Shown: positions 7,822 through 15,214, counted from the stretch's first letter. The stretch is DNA of 17,352 nucleotides from Bacteroidetes bacterium UBA4416 (GCA_002390745.1 DGQK01000015.1:125596-142947); one strand, 5' to 3'. Notes: generated by a model from the sequence alone, not told the origin. Program-made: numbers and translations.

Positions 7822-7852
7822 TTTGATAAGGCATTTTTTAACTGTATATTTA
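7822..7852 (+). promoter_or_regulatory. Promoter of the C1 peptidase gene
   Basis: TTTG (7822-7825), a 19-nt spacer, and TATATTTA (7845-7852) match the Bacteroidota -33/-7 arrangement TTTG-N19-TAnnTTTG in all but the last base. The ATG follows 28 nt downstream, so the gene is probably a separate unit from atpZ-atpI. Confidence 0.65.
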
Positions 7853-7880
7853 AACGACTAAATACAAATCCATTCAATAC

Positions 7881-9092
7881 ATGAGAACACTTTTTTTACC
7901 TGTCCTTGCGCTTTCGGCTTCGGCCATGCTGGCACAAACACCGGCTAATAGCGCCGACTACAAGCAATCGATGACCGTTGGTCATACACTCACCAACATG
8001 AAAGGCAGCGACTACAAATTCACCGTGGTGAAATCCCTCGACGCTTCCGCTGTGCAAAACCAAAACCAAACCGGGACTTGCTGGTCCTTTTCATCCATGT
8101 CTTTTTTCGAAAGCGAGCTGATGCGCATGGGAAAAGGCAAGGAGTATAATTTTTCGGAAATGTACGTAGCCCGTAGGGCCTATCCGTTGAAAGCGGACAA
8201 TTATGTGCGCATGCACGGAAAGAATAACATGGCCGAAGGCGGAGGCTTTTCCGACGTGGTGCATGTGATCCGCGAGTACGGCATGGTGCCGGAAGAAGTA
8301 TACACCGGTAAAAAAAATCCGAAAGACCTGCACAACCACGCGGTGCTCGAAGCCACCCTGAAAGGCATTACATCGGCAGCCGTCAACGACAACAATACGA
8401 AAATAGATTTTGAAGCAGTGCATACAGCTGTGGAAGCCACCTGCGATGCTTTTCTCGGAAAGGTGCCTGAAAAATTCAGCTACAAAGGAAAAGAGTACAC
8501 ACCGAAGAGCTACGCCGAAGCAACCGGTATCAACCCGGATGACTATGTGTACCTCACCTCTTTCACCCACCATCCGTATTACAGCAAGTTTACCCTCGAA
8601 GTGCCCGACAACTGGAACTGGGACCAGATGTACAACTTACCGCTCAACGAATTTCAGGAAACCATGCAACACGCCATCAACAATGGCTACACCTTTGCCT
8701 GGGCCGCCGATGTGAGCGAGAAAGGCTTCCGGTTTAAAGACGGCCTCGCCATCGTTCCCGAAAAAGCATTTTCTGAAATGACTGACGACGAAAAAGCAGA
8801 GCTTTCTAAAAAACCGCAGCCGCAATTTAAGGTAACGGCAGAAAACCGCCAGCTTGCATTCGACAACTACGAAACACAGGACGATCACGGGATGCACATT
8901 GTGGGTACGGCGAAAGACCAAAACAATACGCCGTACTACATCGTGAAAAATTCGTGGGGCACGGAGCGCAACGAGTGCAGTGGCTATTTCTATGCATCCG
9001 AAGCCTATGTGCTTTATAAAACCACCAGCATCATGCTGCATAAAAAAGCCCTTCCGGCGGCTATCGCCAAGAAATTAGGAATTACCCAGTAA
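7881..9092 (+). CDS. Exported C1 family cysteine peptidase (bleomycin hydrolase/PepC-like)
   Basis: This 403-aa papain-fold peptidase has a cleavable signal peptide (about 1-18, ending AMLA before Gln19). The catalytic set is complete: Gln61 for the oxyanion hole and Cys67 in QTGTCWSFS, His339 in DDHGMHIVG, and Asn357 in VKNSWG. The C1B (aminopeptidase C/bleomycin hydrolase) pattern is supported by EYGMVPEEVY and by the long insert between Cys and His. These enzymes are usually aminopeptidases, and here a periplasmic or extracellular peptide-trimming role is inferred. There is no recognisable type IX secretion C-terminal domain, since the protein ends soon after the Asn region with KKLGITQ. 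It has its own promoter and an intrinsic terminator 86 nt after its stop. Confidence 0.9.
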   Translation: MRTLFLPVLALSASAMLAQTPANSADYKQSMTVGHTLTNMKGSDYKFTVVKSLDASAVQNQNQTGTCWSFSSMSFFESELMRMGKGKEYNFSEMYVARRAYPLKADNYVRMHGKNNMAEGGGFSDVVHVIREYGMVPEEVYTGKKNPKDLHNHAVLEATLKGITSAAVNDNNTKIDFEAVHTAVEATCDAFLGKVPEKFSYKGKEYTPKSYAEATGINPDDYVYLTSFTHHPYYSKFTLEVPDNWNWDQMYNLPLNEFQETMQHAINNGYTFAWAADVSEKGFRFKDGLAIVPEKAFSEMTDDEKAELSKKPQPQFKVTAENRQLAFDNYETQDDHGMHIVGTAKDQNNTPYYIVKNSWGTERNECSGYFYASEAYVLYKTTSIMLHKKALPAAIAKKLGITQ

Positions 9093-9177
9093 GCCTACTT
9101 ATCGCCCTGGCTGGTGTTATTACCAACAGGGAAACTGATCTGCTCCTGGCTTAGCAAGGGAAAGACACCAAACACAG

Positions 9178-9211
9178 AAAGCCTGTCACGATCATCGCGA
9201 CAGGCTTTTTT
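9178..9211 (+). terminator. Rho-independent terminator of the C1 peptidase gene
   Basis: Nine-base arms AAGCCTGTC (9179-9187) and GACAGGCTT (9199-9207) are complementary. An inner CG-rich part extends the stem, and a run of six T (9206-9211) follows on the plus strand. This is the clearest intrinsic terminator in the window. The A-run on the other side could also let it act weakly on minus-strand transcripts. Confidence 0.9.
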
Positions 9212-9306
9212 CGTCCCTGTTGGTGTTATCACACCTTTCAATGATTTCCCCTGTTGGTGTTATCATCTCTTCCCATGATTGCCCCTGTTGGTGTTATCAC
9301 CAACAG

Positions 9307-9370
9307 GAAAGCGGAGCGAGTAGCTTCTCCCAATGAGGAACAACCAAACCAGTCACTCAGCCGATCTCTT
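9307..9370 (-). repeat. Duplicated 3' end of dtxR plus its downstream spacer
   Basis: This segment repeats 9511-9574. Both begin GAAAGCGGAG, and both end with CACTCAGCCGATCTCTTC, 47 nt further on in each case. In the right-hand copy that end is the last five codons and stop of dtxR. In the left-hand copy it is cut off from any gene and runs straight into another 34-bp repeat. The middle part is diverged (roughly two thirds identical by eye, with small compensating gaps). The unit was evidently copied together with the gene tail. A still more diverged third version may follow the palindrome at 9105-9131. Confidence 0.7.
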
Positions 9371-9560
9371 CTGATTGCCCCTGTTGGGTTATCATCTCTT
9401 CCCATGATTGCCCCTGTTGAGTTTGCACCAACAGGAAACGGAGTTTGATTTCCCTTGTTGGTGTGATCATCTCTTCCCATGATTGCCCCTGTTGGTGTTC
9501 TCACCAACAGGAAAGCGGAGCCAATATGCTTCTGCCAGTAGGGGACAACACTTACGGCAC

Positions 9561-10220
9561 TCAGCCGATCTCTTCCACTACAATTTTTTTGCTCAGTGTT
9601 TCCGTGATGATGCCTTGTTCCTTGTCGGTTTTGTAAGAAATGGAATGGTCAAGCATCTCCCGCTTCAGGATGCTGATCTTCCGGCCGATCAGCAGGTTCT
9701 TCTCCTTGAGGTAGTTCAGGAATTCCTTGCTGTGGTCCAGTGTCTGGCGAATGACGTATTGCTTTTTGTCACGTACATTCGCGAGCAGGATAAAATTTGT
9801 TTTCAGGAACTTGCCTTTCTCGTTGGGTATGGGGTCGCCATGCGGATCGTAATGCGGGTGCCCCAGTTTCTCCGACAGGCGCGCAATGAGTTTTTTATTC
9901 TGGATATGTTCCAGCTCTTCGGCAATGTCATGAACCTCATCCCATTCGAAGCCCAGCTCCTGCACCAGGAACGTTTCCCAAAGGCGGTGCCGGCGTACCA
10001 TGTCGATGGCCATTTTCAGGCCCTGTGGACTTAGGCGCGTGCCATATGATTTTTCGTAAATCACATAGTCCAGCTCGCTGAGTTTCTTCACCGTTTCTGT
10101 AACGGTAGCCGGAATGAAATGCAGGTAAGAGCTCAGTTCTTTATTGGTAACGGAAGTCTTGTTACCATTGGATAAATGGAACAGCGCTTTCAGGTAATTC
10201 TCGATGGTCTTGATTTCCAT
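9561..10220 (-). CDS. DtxR/MntR-family metal-dependent transcriptional repressor
   Basis: This 219-aa regulator has three parts: an N-terminal winged helix-turn-helix (about 5-65), a dimerisation and metal-binding domain (about 66-135), and a C-terminal FeoA/SH3-like domain (about 160-217). Metal residues line up with DtxR as His78, Glu82 and His97, plus Glu101, Glu104 and His105. Glu101 replaces DtxR Cys102, as in manganese-type MntR, but the MntR residues Asp8 and Glu11 are Asn8 and Lys11 here. Mn versus Fe therefore stays open. I start at ATG 10220-10218; an upstream TTG at 10241 would lie inside the promoter. No metal transporter gene is near. Its 3' end borders, and is copied into, the repeat cluster. 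Confidence 0.88.
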   Translation of the reverse strand: MEIKTIENYLKALFHLSNGNKTSVTNKELSSYLHFIPATVTETVKKLSELDYVIYEKSYGTRLSPQGLKMAIDMVRRHRLWETFLVQELGFEWDEVHDIAEELEHIQNKKLIARLSEKLGHPHYDPHGDPIPNEKGKFLKTNFILLANVRDKKQYVIRQTLDHSKEFLNYLKEKNLLIGRKISILKREMLDHSISYKTDKEQGIITETLSKKIVVEEIG

Positions 10221-10227
10221 GCCGGGT

Positions 10228-10246
10228 TTTTGGTGTACCAAAAGTA
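10228..10246 (-). promoter_or_regulatory. dtxR promoter with overlapping palindromic operator
   Basis: Positions 10228-10243 read TTTTGGTGTACCAAAA, perfect 7-bp arms around a 2-bp centre. On the minus strand, TACTTTTG (10246-10239) is an exact -7 box whose second half lies inside the palindrome. The palindrome is 8 nt upstream of the dtxR ATG. Its form, TTTnGGTnnACCnAAA-like, resembles known DtxR/IdeR/MntR boxes, so negative autoregulation is likely. No clear -33 element is seen. Confidence 0.65.
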
Positions 10247-10349
10247 CGGATTTCTGTTTGTAAGTTGAGCGGCCTTGCTACAAAGGGCTTTTCCGGCCTG
10301 TGAATCAGCGGCTCTTCAGCGGCGTCAACACCTGGCAGGAAGTCACGCA

Positions 10350-12818
10350 TCAGGTTCTGATACCCAGCACCAGCACATCGTCGAGCTGCGGTGTTTCTTT
10401 TTTCCAGTTGTTAAAGGTCGTTTCCAACAGCCCGAAATTGTCATGGGCATTCTGGGTGTAGAGGCTTAGGATCAGCTCTTTGAAGCGGTTGGTGCCGAAT
10501 TTTTTATCTTCGTCGTTGAGCTGGTCAAAGAAACCATCGGTAGAAAGAACGAGCAGGGAATTTGGTTTCAGCGCAATGCTTTGCATATTGAATTTCCGCT
10601 CAGGCTCCACTTCTCCCAACAGGGACAGACCCCCGATGGATTTCGATGTGGCTTTCAGAACCTCAATGGACGAGTCATGCACGAGGAAGCCGTTGTTGCG
10701 CGCTGCGGCAAAATGGAGCAGCTGATTTTTATGATCGATTTTTGCCAGCGACAGGTCCATGCCATCCTGGGAGTATTCGTCGCCCTTGTGCTGCTTCAGG
10801 GCTTTGAATACCAGGCTGTGCAATTGCTCCAGGATCTTATCGGGCGAGGTGAGCTTTTGCTCGATGACGACCTCATTGAGGAGGGAATGGGCAATCATAG
10901 TCATGAAGGCTCCCGGAACCCCATGGCCGGTACAATCGGCCACCGCAAGGTAGGAGCAGTCGTCTTCATGGTGAAACCAATAGAAGTCGCCGCTGACAAT
11001 GTCCTTAGGTTTGAAGAAAACAAAATTCTGCGGAAAGAAGTGGCTGATTTCCTCGGTAGCCGGCAGCATGGAGGACTGGATGCGCCGGGCATAATTGATG
11101 CTTGCAATGATCTTGCGCTGGCTTTCATCAACAAAGGATTTTTGCACTTCGATGATCTTCTTCTGTTTCTGTGAGATTTTAAAGCGGTTGTAAATAAATC
11201 CGGTAAAGATGAGGATGAGCACGAAGCCCGCGTACAGGGCCAGTTTTTGGGTTCTTTCCTGCTTGATAGTTGCCTGGCTTTCCGACAATTTGGCATCGGC
11301 GATTTTTTTCTCATCAAAGGCTTTGATGCTGTCGGCTACGGCTTTCTTTTCGTATTCGTGTTTGATGTAGGTCTTGTACATCGCCTTACGGTTTTCCTCA
11401 TTGCTTAAGCTGTCGCGCATGGTCACGTAGAGCTCGTACATCTCCAGGCTCTTTGCCGGGTTGTTTTTTTTCTGGTAAATGACCTTCAGTTTTTCGCTGA
11501 TGTTTTTTTGAAGGTAAGGATAGCCCAGCTCCTTGCTGTATTTAAGTGCTATGAGGCCATATTCAAGGCCTTTGTCATAATTTCCCATGAGCAGGTATAC
11601 ATTGCAGGCGTTGATGTAGAGGCTGGTCATAATTTCCATGTTGTCGGCTTCCTTGATCATGGCCAGGCTTTTGGTGGCATACACCAATGAGGTGTCGAGC
11701 TTTCCCATCAGCGTGTATACTTCCGACATGTTATTCAGAGCAATGCTGACCCCGGTTTTGTCGCCAAGCTCTTCATTGAGTTTCAGTCCTTTTTTAAAAT
11801 AGTCGAGGGCCGGCTCCAGCTTCTTCTGGAGCTGGTAAATGCTGGCAATGTTGATATAGCTGCGTGCCAGCCCTGGCTTGTCATTGACTTCTTTTGCCAG
11901 TTCGAGGCATTGTTGGTAGTAGCCGAGCGCTTCATTGTATTGCCCGTGGTAGTAGTATACGTTTCCGATATTGTTAAGTGTGAGGCCGGCGTTTATCTTA
12001 TCCTTGAGGCTTTCCGAAATTTTAAGGCTCCGGTGATAGTTGAGCAGGGCTTTTTCCATGTCGCCTTGTGCCATGTACACATTGGCAATGTTGGTGAGCG
12101 CGATGCTTACACCATCGGCGTCTTTTACCGCCTCATAGCCTTTCATGCTCAGGGCGTAGTAGCGCAGGGCTTCCTGCACCTGCCCGAGATGTTCGTAGAT
12201 AAGCGCCATGCCACCCGTGGCCATTGCAACTCCGGCTTTATCATTTTCCTGTTCGGAAATGGCCAGGCTCTTTGTGTAATAGCTGAGGGCTTCTTTCTTC
12301 CTCAAACCGCTGAACATCAGCTGCCCGCAACGGCGGTAGCAGGTTGCGATAGCCCTGTTGCTTTTGAGTGTTGTGAATACGCTTACTGCCTGCTTGTATG
12401 ATTCCAGGGCTTTATCTTCCTGTCTCAAGCTGCCGTAGGCGTCTCCCTTTCCCATCAGGGAGCCGGCAAGCATGCGGAGGTACTTCTTTTTCAGGGTCGA
12501 CATCGGCTCCTCAGCGCTTGCTTTATCCTGGATAGTGCCTGATGAAAAGCCATTGTCGTTGATCCTGACCGATTTGCGCGACAGGTTTTTTTCTGCGAGC
12601 TTCTGAGCCTGGTCGTACAGTCGCAGCGCCTCTTCCGGATCGCTATCCGATAACAGGTCTGCCCAACGCACAAGAGCACTCATCCTTACGGTATCGCTGT
12701 CGGCATGTTTCAAAACAAGTTTTAAGGAATCCGTTTGCCGGTTTTGCGCGAATACTCCCTCACCAAGCATGAATGCGAAAAGAAAAAGAACTATATATCT
12801 CCGGTAAATGTGTATCAT
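10350..12818 (-). CDS. TPR-transmembrane-SpoIIE/PP2C phosphatase (SiaA/RsbU-like)
   Basis: The product is 822 aa. A signal peptide (about 1-24, ending VFAQ) leads to a periplasmic tetratricopeptide array of about eight to ten repeats (about 110-470), a coiled coil (about 475-524), one membrane helix (526-543), and a cytoplasmic PP2C-type SpoIIE domain (about 590-822). Metal-binding acidic residues are in place: Asp611 (SGDFYWF), Asp628 (DCTGHGVPG), Asp761 (STDGFFD) and Asp813-Asp814. It should remove Ser/Thr phosphate from a small partner protein. The SiaC-like protein encoded 77 nt upstream is the obvious substrate, as SiaA acts on SiaC in Pseudomonas. I start at ATG 12818; a TTG two codons earlier is possible but not needed. 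Confidence 0.88.
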   Translation of the reverse strand: MIHIYRRYIVLFLFAFMLGEGVFAQNRQTDSLKLVLKHADSDTVRMSALVRWADLLSDSDPEEALRLYDQAQKLAEKNLSRKSVRINDNGFSSGTIQDKASAEEPMSTLKKKYLRMLAGSLMGKGDAYGSLRQEDKALESYKQAVSVFTTLKSNRAIATCYRRCGQLMFSGLRKKEALSYYTKSLAISEQENDKAGVAMATGGMALIYEHLGQVQEALRYYALSMKGYEAVKDADGVSIALTNIANVYMAQGDMEKALLNYHRSLKISESLKDKINAGLTLNNIGNVYYYHGQYNEALGYYQQCLELAKEVNDKPGLARSYINIASIYQLQKKLEPALDYFKKGLKLNEELGDKTGVSIALNNMSEVYTLMGKLDTSLVYATKSLAMIKEADNMEIMTSLYINACNVYLLMGNYDKGLEYGLIALKYSKELGYPYLQKNISEKLKVIYQKKNNPAKSLEMYELYVTMRDSLSNEENRKAMYKTYIKHEYEKKAVADSIKAFDEKKIADAKLSESQATIKQERTQKLALYAGFVLILIFTGFIYNRFKISQKQKKIIEVQKSFVDESQRKIIASINYARRIQSSMLPATEEISHFFPQNFVFFKPKDIVSGDFYWFHHEDDCSYLAVADCTGHGVPGAFMTMIAHSLLNEVVIEQKLTSPDKILEQLHSLVFKALKQHKGDEYSQDGMDLSLAKIDHKNQLLHFAAARNNGFLVHDSSIEVLKATSKSIGGLSLLGEVEPERKFNMQSIALKPNSLLVLSTDGFFDQLNDEDKKFGTNRFKELILSLYTQNAHDNFGLLETTFNNWKKETPQLDDVLVLGIRT

Positions 12819-12895
12819 AAACAAAAACGTAAGCGTAACCCTGTATTTATGTATAGCCTGTTTACACTCCAGGGCGTAAACCCGGCCAGCCTGGT

Positions 12896-13270
12896 TTATA
12901 GGTAGTGGATAGAAAAATCAGCTCCCAGCAATTCGGCGAACTCATTTCCTTTTTCAATGATCAGATCGTCATCGGGGCTGCAAAACCATTGAATACGGAG
13001 GGATTTTCCGGATTTGTTCACCGTTTTCAGCAGCATGATGATTTTTACGATCATCTTGGAGGTGGCGGTGTTAAAATAAAGCCATCTGAACTCAAGCGTT
13101 GTATTGTCTTTGGGTTGAAGCACGTAAGCTTCCAGGTATTTCAGCGTATCGTTGTAAAAATCATTGACGTTTTCCGGAAATGACTTTCCTGCAAATGAAA
13201 ATATTCCTTTAGAACCATCCAGCACAATTTCAGGAGTCTCATTGGTTTGTGGGATAACAAGCGTTTGCAT
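12896..13270 (-). CDS. SiaC-like phospho-acceptor protein (DUF1987 family)
   Basis: This 124-aa soluble protein has the DUF1987/SiaC pattern: GIFSFAGKSFPENVNDFYN (22-40), then LEFRWLYFNTATSKMI (59-74), then LRIQWFCSPDDDLIIEKGNEFAELL. In Pseudomonas aeruginosa, SiaC is phosphorylated on a threonine (Thr68 as I recall) by SiaB, dephosphorylated by SiaA, and binds the diguanylate cyclase SiaD when unphosphorylated. Here Thr68 and Thr70 in FNTATSK are the candidate sites. The gene begins 4 nt after the stop of the double SiaB-like kinase, so coupled expression is almost certain. The output partner is unknown, since no GGDEF gene is present in the window. Confidence 0.8.
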   Translation of the reverse strand: MQTLVIPQTNETPEIVLDGSKGIFSFAGKSFPENVNDFYNDTLKYLEAYVLQPKDNTTLEFRWLYFNTATSKMIVKIIMLLKTVNKSGKSLRIQWFCSPDDDLIIEKGNEFAELLGADFSIHYL

Positions 13271-13274
13271 AACC

Positions 13275-14357
13275 TTATATTTTAATTTTTATCGTATAGA
13301 ACCATTCTTTTTCGGGTGTCCGTGTGATGGCGTATCTGAAATTATTGCCCGAGTTTTTGGCAATCTCCAGTAAGCCCAGTCCGCAATTCCCGTCTTCGGT
13401 GATCACATTGTCAAGCAGGCGTTCCTTATAAAGCCTGCCGATTCCTTCAGCCGACATGCCGCTGATGTCTGTAAGGGTCTTCTCCAGGCCCTCCCGGCTC
13501 GCTTCCTCTATATAGTTGCCACTGTCAATAATATAGTCGCCCTTCAGCATGCTGATGCAGAATACCCCTTCCTTCGATCCGTTGATGGTTTTACCGTGCT
13601 TGGAAATATTCTGCAGGACCTCGATCAGGGATACCATAAAGCGTTTTTCCTTGGAGGAAGGCTTTCTGTCATCAATAAAATTATTCTGCAGCATGTTGAT
13701 GAGCGAAACAATAATGTCTTTCGACAGGTCGCCTTTGTAGAGCATGATCACTTTATGATCGCGGAGGTCCAGGTAAGAATTAACGTGGTAGAGGATGTCG
13801 GGGCCCGCGCTGATCCGCTCTTTGGTAGTAGCGGCTTCCAATGACAGGAAAAAGCGGGATTGCGTACCTGTATATTCCTGGAAAGCATATTTTATCGGAA
13901 GGCCCGATTTCCTTGCCATCTCAATCAGGCCGAGGTTTGCCCCGCCCTTTTCGGAAAAGGAACCGTTGGCCAGCACTTCCTGGTAAAGCTGCTTGAGCTC
14001 CTCGCTGCTCAGCGAATTCACCAGCATCATTTTTTCGTTGAGGGCATCGATGCGATCGTTGTCAATGAGGTTGCAGGATGACAGCACCACGCGGTCTTCC
14101 AGGATGCTTAGCTGAAAAAAATCAGGATTGTCGGTCGGCAAGCCCGGCTGATCCTTCATGCCGCTGTGCCGGATGATGTTCTGGAAACATTCGGCAATGA
14201 GCAAGGATACTTTGTTCTTGAGCTTTCCCAGATCCGTTTTGTTTTCGAGGTAATATTCGCTGATCGCAATAAGCCTGGTGGTGATGTCGTCATTGAATAA
14301 ACCTAAATAGGATAAGCAAATTTTAGTGTCTTTTACCTTATCGATCAGCGCTTTCAT
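13275..14357 (-). CDS. Tandem SiaB-like kinase (two DUF6272/HATPase-like domains)
   Basis: The product is 360 aa, about twice the length of Pseudomonas SiaB. It consists of two copies of one domain. Copy 1 (about 1-178) has the ATP-site N-box ECFQNIIRHS (56-65) and the G-box GGANLGLIEMARKSG (138-152). Copy 2 (about 186-360) has EVLQNISKHG (246-255) and NCGLGLLEIAKNSG (324-337). The N-box Asn to G-box Gly distance is 83 and 78 residues respectively. Both copies keep the Asn that coordinates Mg-ATP in this fold, so neither looks dead. Role by family: threonine phosphorylation of the SiaC partner. It is the first gene of the siaB2-siaC-phosphatase set. No membrane segment is seen. Confidence 0.78.
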   Translation of the reverse strand: MKALIDKVKDTKICLSYLGLFNDDITTRLIAISEYYLENKTDLGKLKNKVSLLIAECFQNIIRHSGMKDQPGLPTDNPDFFQLSILEDRVVLSSCNLIDNDRIDALNEKMMLVNSLSSEELKQLYQEVLANGSFSEKGGANLGLIEMARKSGLPIKYAFQEYTGTQSRFFLSLEAATTKERISAGPDILYHVNSYLDLRDHKVIMLYKGDLSKDIIVSLINMLQNNFIDDRKPSSKEKRFMVSLIEVLQNISKHGKTINGSKEGVFCISMLKGDYIIDSGNYIEEASREGLEKTLTDISGMSAEGIGRLYKERLLDNVITEDGNCGLGLLEIAKNSGNNFRYAITRTPEKEWFYTIKIKI

Positions 14358-14503
14358 AATGAAATCAGTTAGGTTGTAGAATCCTGTGAATATAAATCAA
14401 GATATCTGATTTAGCACAGCTTTACAGGACAAAATGTGTTTTTTAACAATAGTATCACTGTAAGTTTGCATAACAGCTGCATGGCCTTTGTTTTTTGCCG
14501 GCA
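14358..14503 (-). promoter_or_regulatory. Upstream region of the SiaB-like operon with an imperfect palindrome
   Basis: The 146-nt space between the esterase stop and the kinase start has no gene. AAATCA (14394-14399) and TGATTT (14407-14412) flank a GATATC core. Removing one A would make this an 18-bp perfect palindrome, so it could be an operator. I found no convincing TAnnTTTG box here; the operon promoter is unassigned. Confidence 0.3.
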
Positions 14504-15214
14504 CTATGTCCCTTCCAGCCAGAGGCGGAGCTCTTTGAGTTCTGTTTCGTTGATGGCGTGTTGCAGTCCTTTATAAGTATGGAGCACAGGATGTAATCCA
14601 AGGTTCTTTAAGTAAGCCTCGGCCCCTGTTGCATAGGTATAGGCCACGCGGGTATCGGCATCGCCATGACCGATGAAGATCTTCAGGGCTTTGAGGGCCG
14701 CAGAGGATTTTATGAAAGGTTTCAGGGATTCAAAAATCTTTCCACTTAAAGGAGCAATCCCTCTCAGGAGCTCAGGGGCCGTTAATCCTACTTCATAGCT
14801 CATCATCGCTCCCTGGCTAAAGCCGCAGAGGTACACCTGTTTAGGATCCGCTTTGTATTTGGCCGTCAGTTCCGGGATCATGGCTTTGATCTTTTCGCGG
14901 CTGCTTTTCAGGTCTTCAGGATTTCCTTTCATCACGCCATTGGCGGTTTCCATGCGGAACCATTGAAAGCTGTTCGCAGCCACGGCAATCGGCGCACGCA
15001 CAGAAACCACGAGGAAATGCGGCGGGAAATGCGATTGCAGGCCGAAAAGGTCGGCTTCATTGCTTCCGTAACCATGCAGTAAAATCAGGACCGGAGGCTT
15101 CTCTGTTTTCACGGTGGGCTCGTGCACCAGGTAAGGCAAAGACAGGTCGGTTTGAACTTGTGCCTGCACCCGAACAGAAAAGAAGAAGAAGAGCAGAAGG
15201 AGTACGTGTTTCAT
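14504..15214 (-). CDS. Exported alpha/beta-hydrolase, phospholipase/carboxylesterase family
   Basis: This 236-aa protein has a strongly hydrophobic signal peptide (about 1-17, ending VQAQ). The hydrolase fold follows: the oxyanion motif LLHGYGSNEAD (46-55), the nucleophile elbow GFSQG with Ser133, Asp187 in GHGDAD, and His219 in LQHAI. Spacing fits the bacterial carboxylesterase/phospholipase (AB hydrolase 2) family, which cleaves short-chain esters or lysophospholipids. Substrate cannot be told from sequence. A possible -7 box TACCTTTT (15256-15249, minus strand) lies 35 nt upstream. It is transcribed in the same direction as the downstream Sia-like genes but separated by 146 nt, so it is probably a separate unit. 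Confidence 0.85.
   Translation of the reverse strand: MKHVLLLLFFFFSVRVQAQVQTDLSLPYLVHEPTVKTEKPPVLILLHGYGSNEADLFGLQSHFPPHFLVVSVRAPIAVAANSFQWFRMETANGVMKGNPEDLKSSREKIKAMIPELTAKYKADPKQVYLCGFSQGAMMSYEVGLTAPELLRGIAPLSGKIFESLKPFIKSSAALKALKIFIGHGDADTRVAYTYATGAEAYLKNLGLHPVLHTYKGLQHAINETELKELRLWLEGT

Larger units (their letters stand above)
9105..9511. repeat. Cluster of 34-bp repeats with CCTGTTGGTG/CACCAACAGG palindromes
   Basis: The gene-free space between the C1 peptidase and dtxR is filled by copies of a unit that opens CCTGTTGGTGTTATC and runs on as ATCTCTTCCCATGATTGCC. Copies start at 9216, 9250, 9284, 9380, 9413, 9454 and 9488. Adjacent pairs are spaced 33 or 34 nt apart, and blocks are separated by 41 or 96 nt. 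The last copy of each block becomes a palindrome: arms CCTGTTGGTG and CACCAACAGG around a 4-nt loop, perfect at 9284-9307 and 9488-9511 and imperfect at 9413-9435. A more diverged copy lies at 9105-9131, before the terminator. Each perfect palindrome is followed by AAAGCGGAG. The 34-nt period is not a multiple of three, so no repeat protein is encoded. Confidence 0.85.

Noticed and set aside
9238..9507. Minus-strand open frame with repeated PTGAIMGRDD peptides
   Set aside because: It is a product of the 34-bp DNA repeat. The period is not a multiple of three, so the peptide recurs only where spacing happens to fit. It has no promoter or start context.
9216..9511. Possible CRISPR array
   Set aside because: The repeats abut each other with no unique spacers of constant length, and no cas gene is present.
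10221..10241. TTG start for dtxR at 10241
   Set aside because: It lies within the -7 box and the palindrome; ATG at 10220 gives the normal family N-terminus.
12819..12824. TTG start for the TPR-SpoIIE phosphatase at 12824
   Set aside because: ATG two codons later gives a proper signal peptide; nothing favours the TTG.
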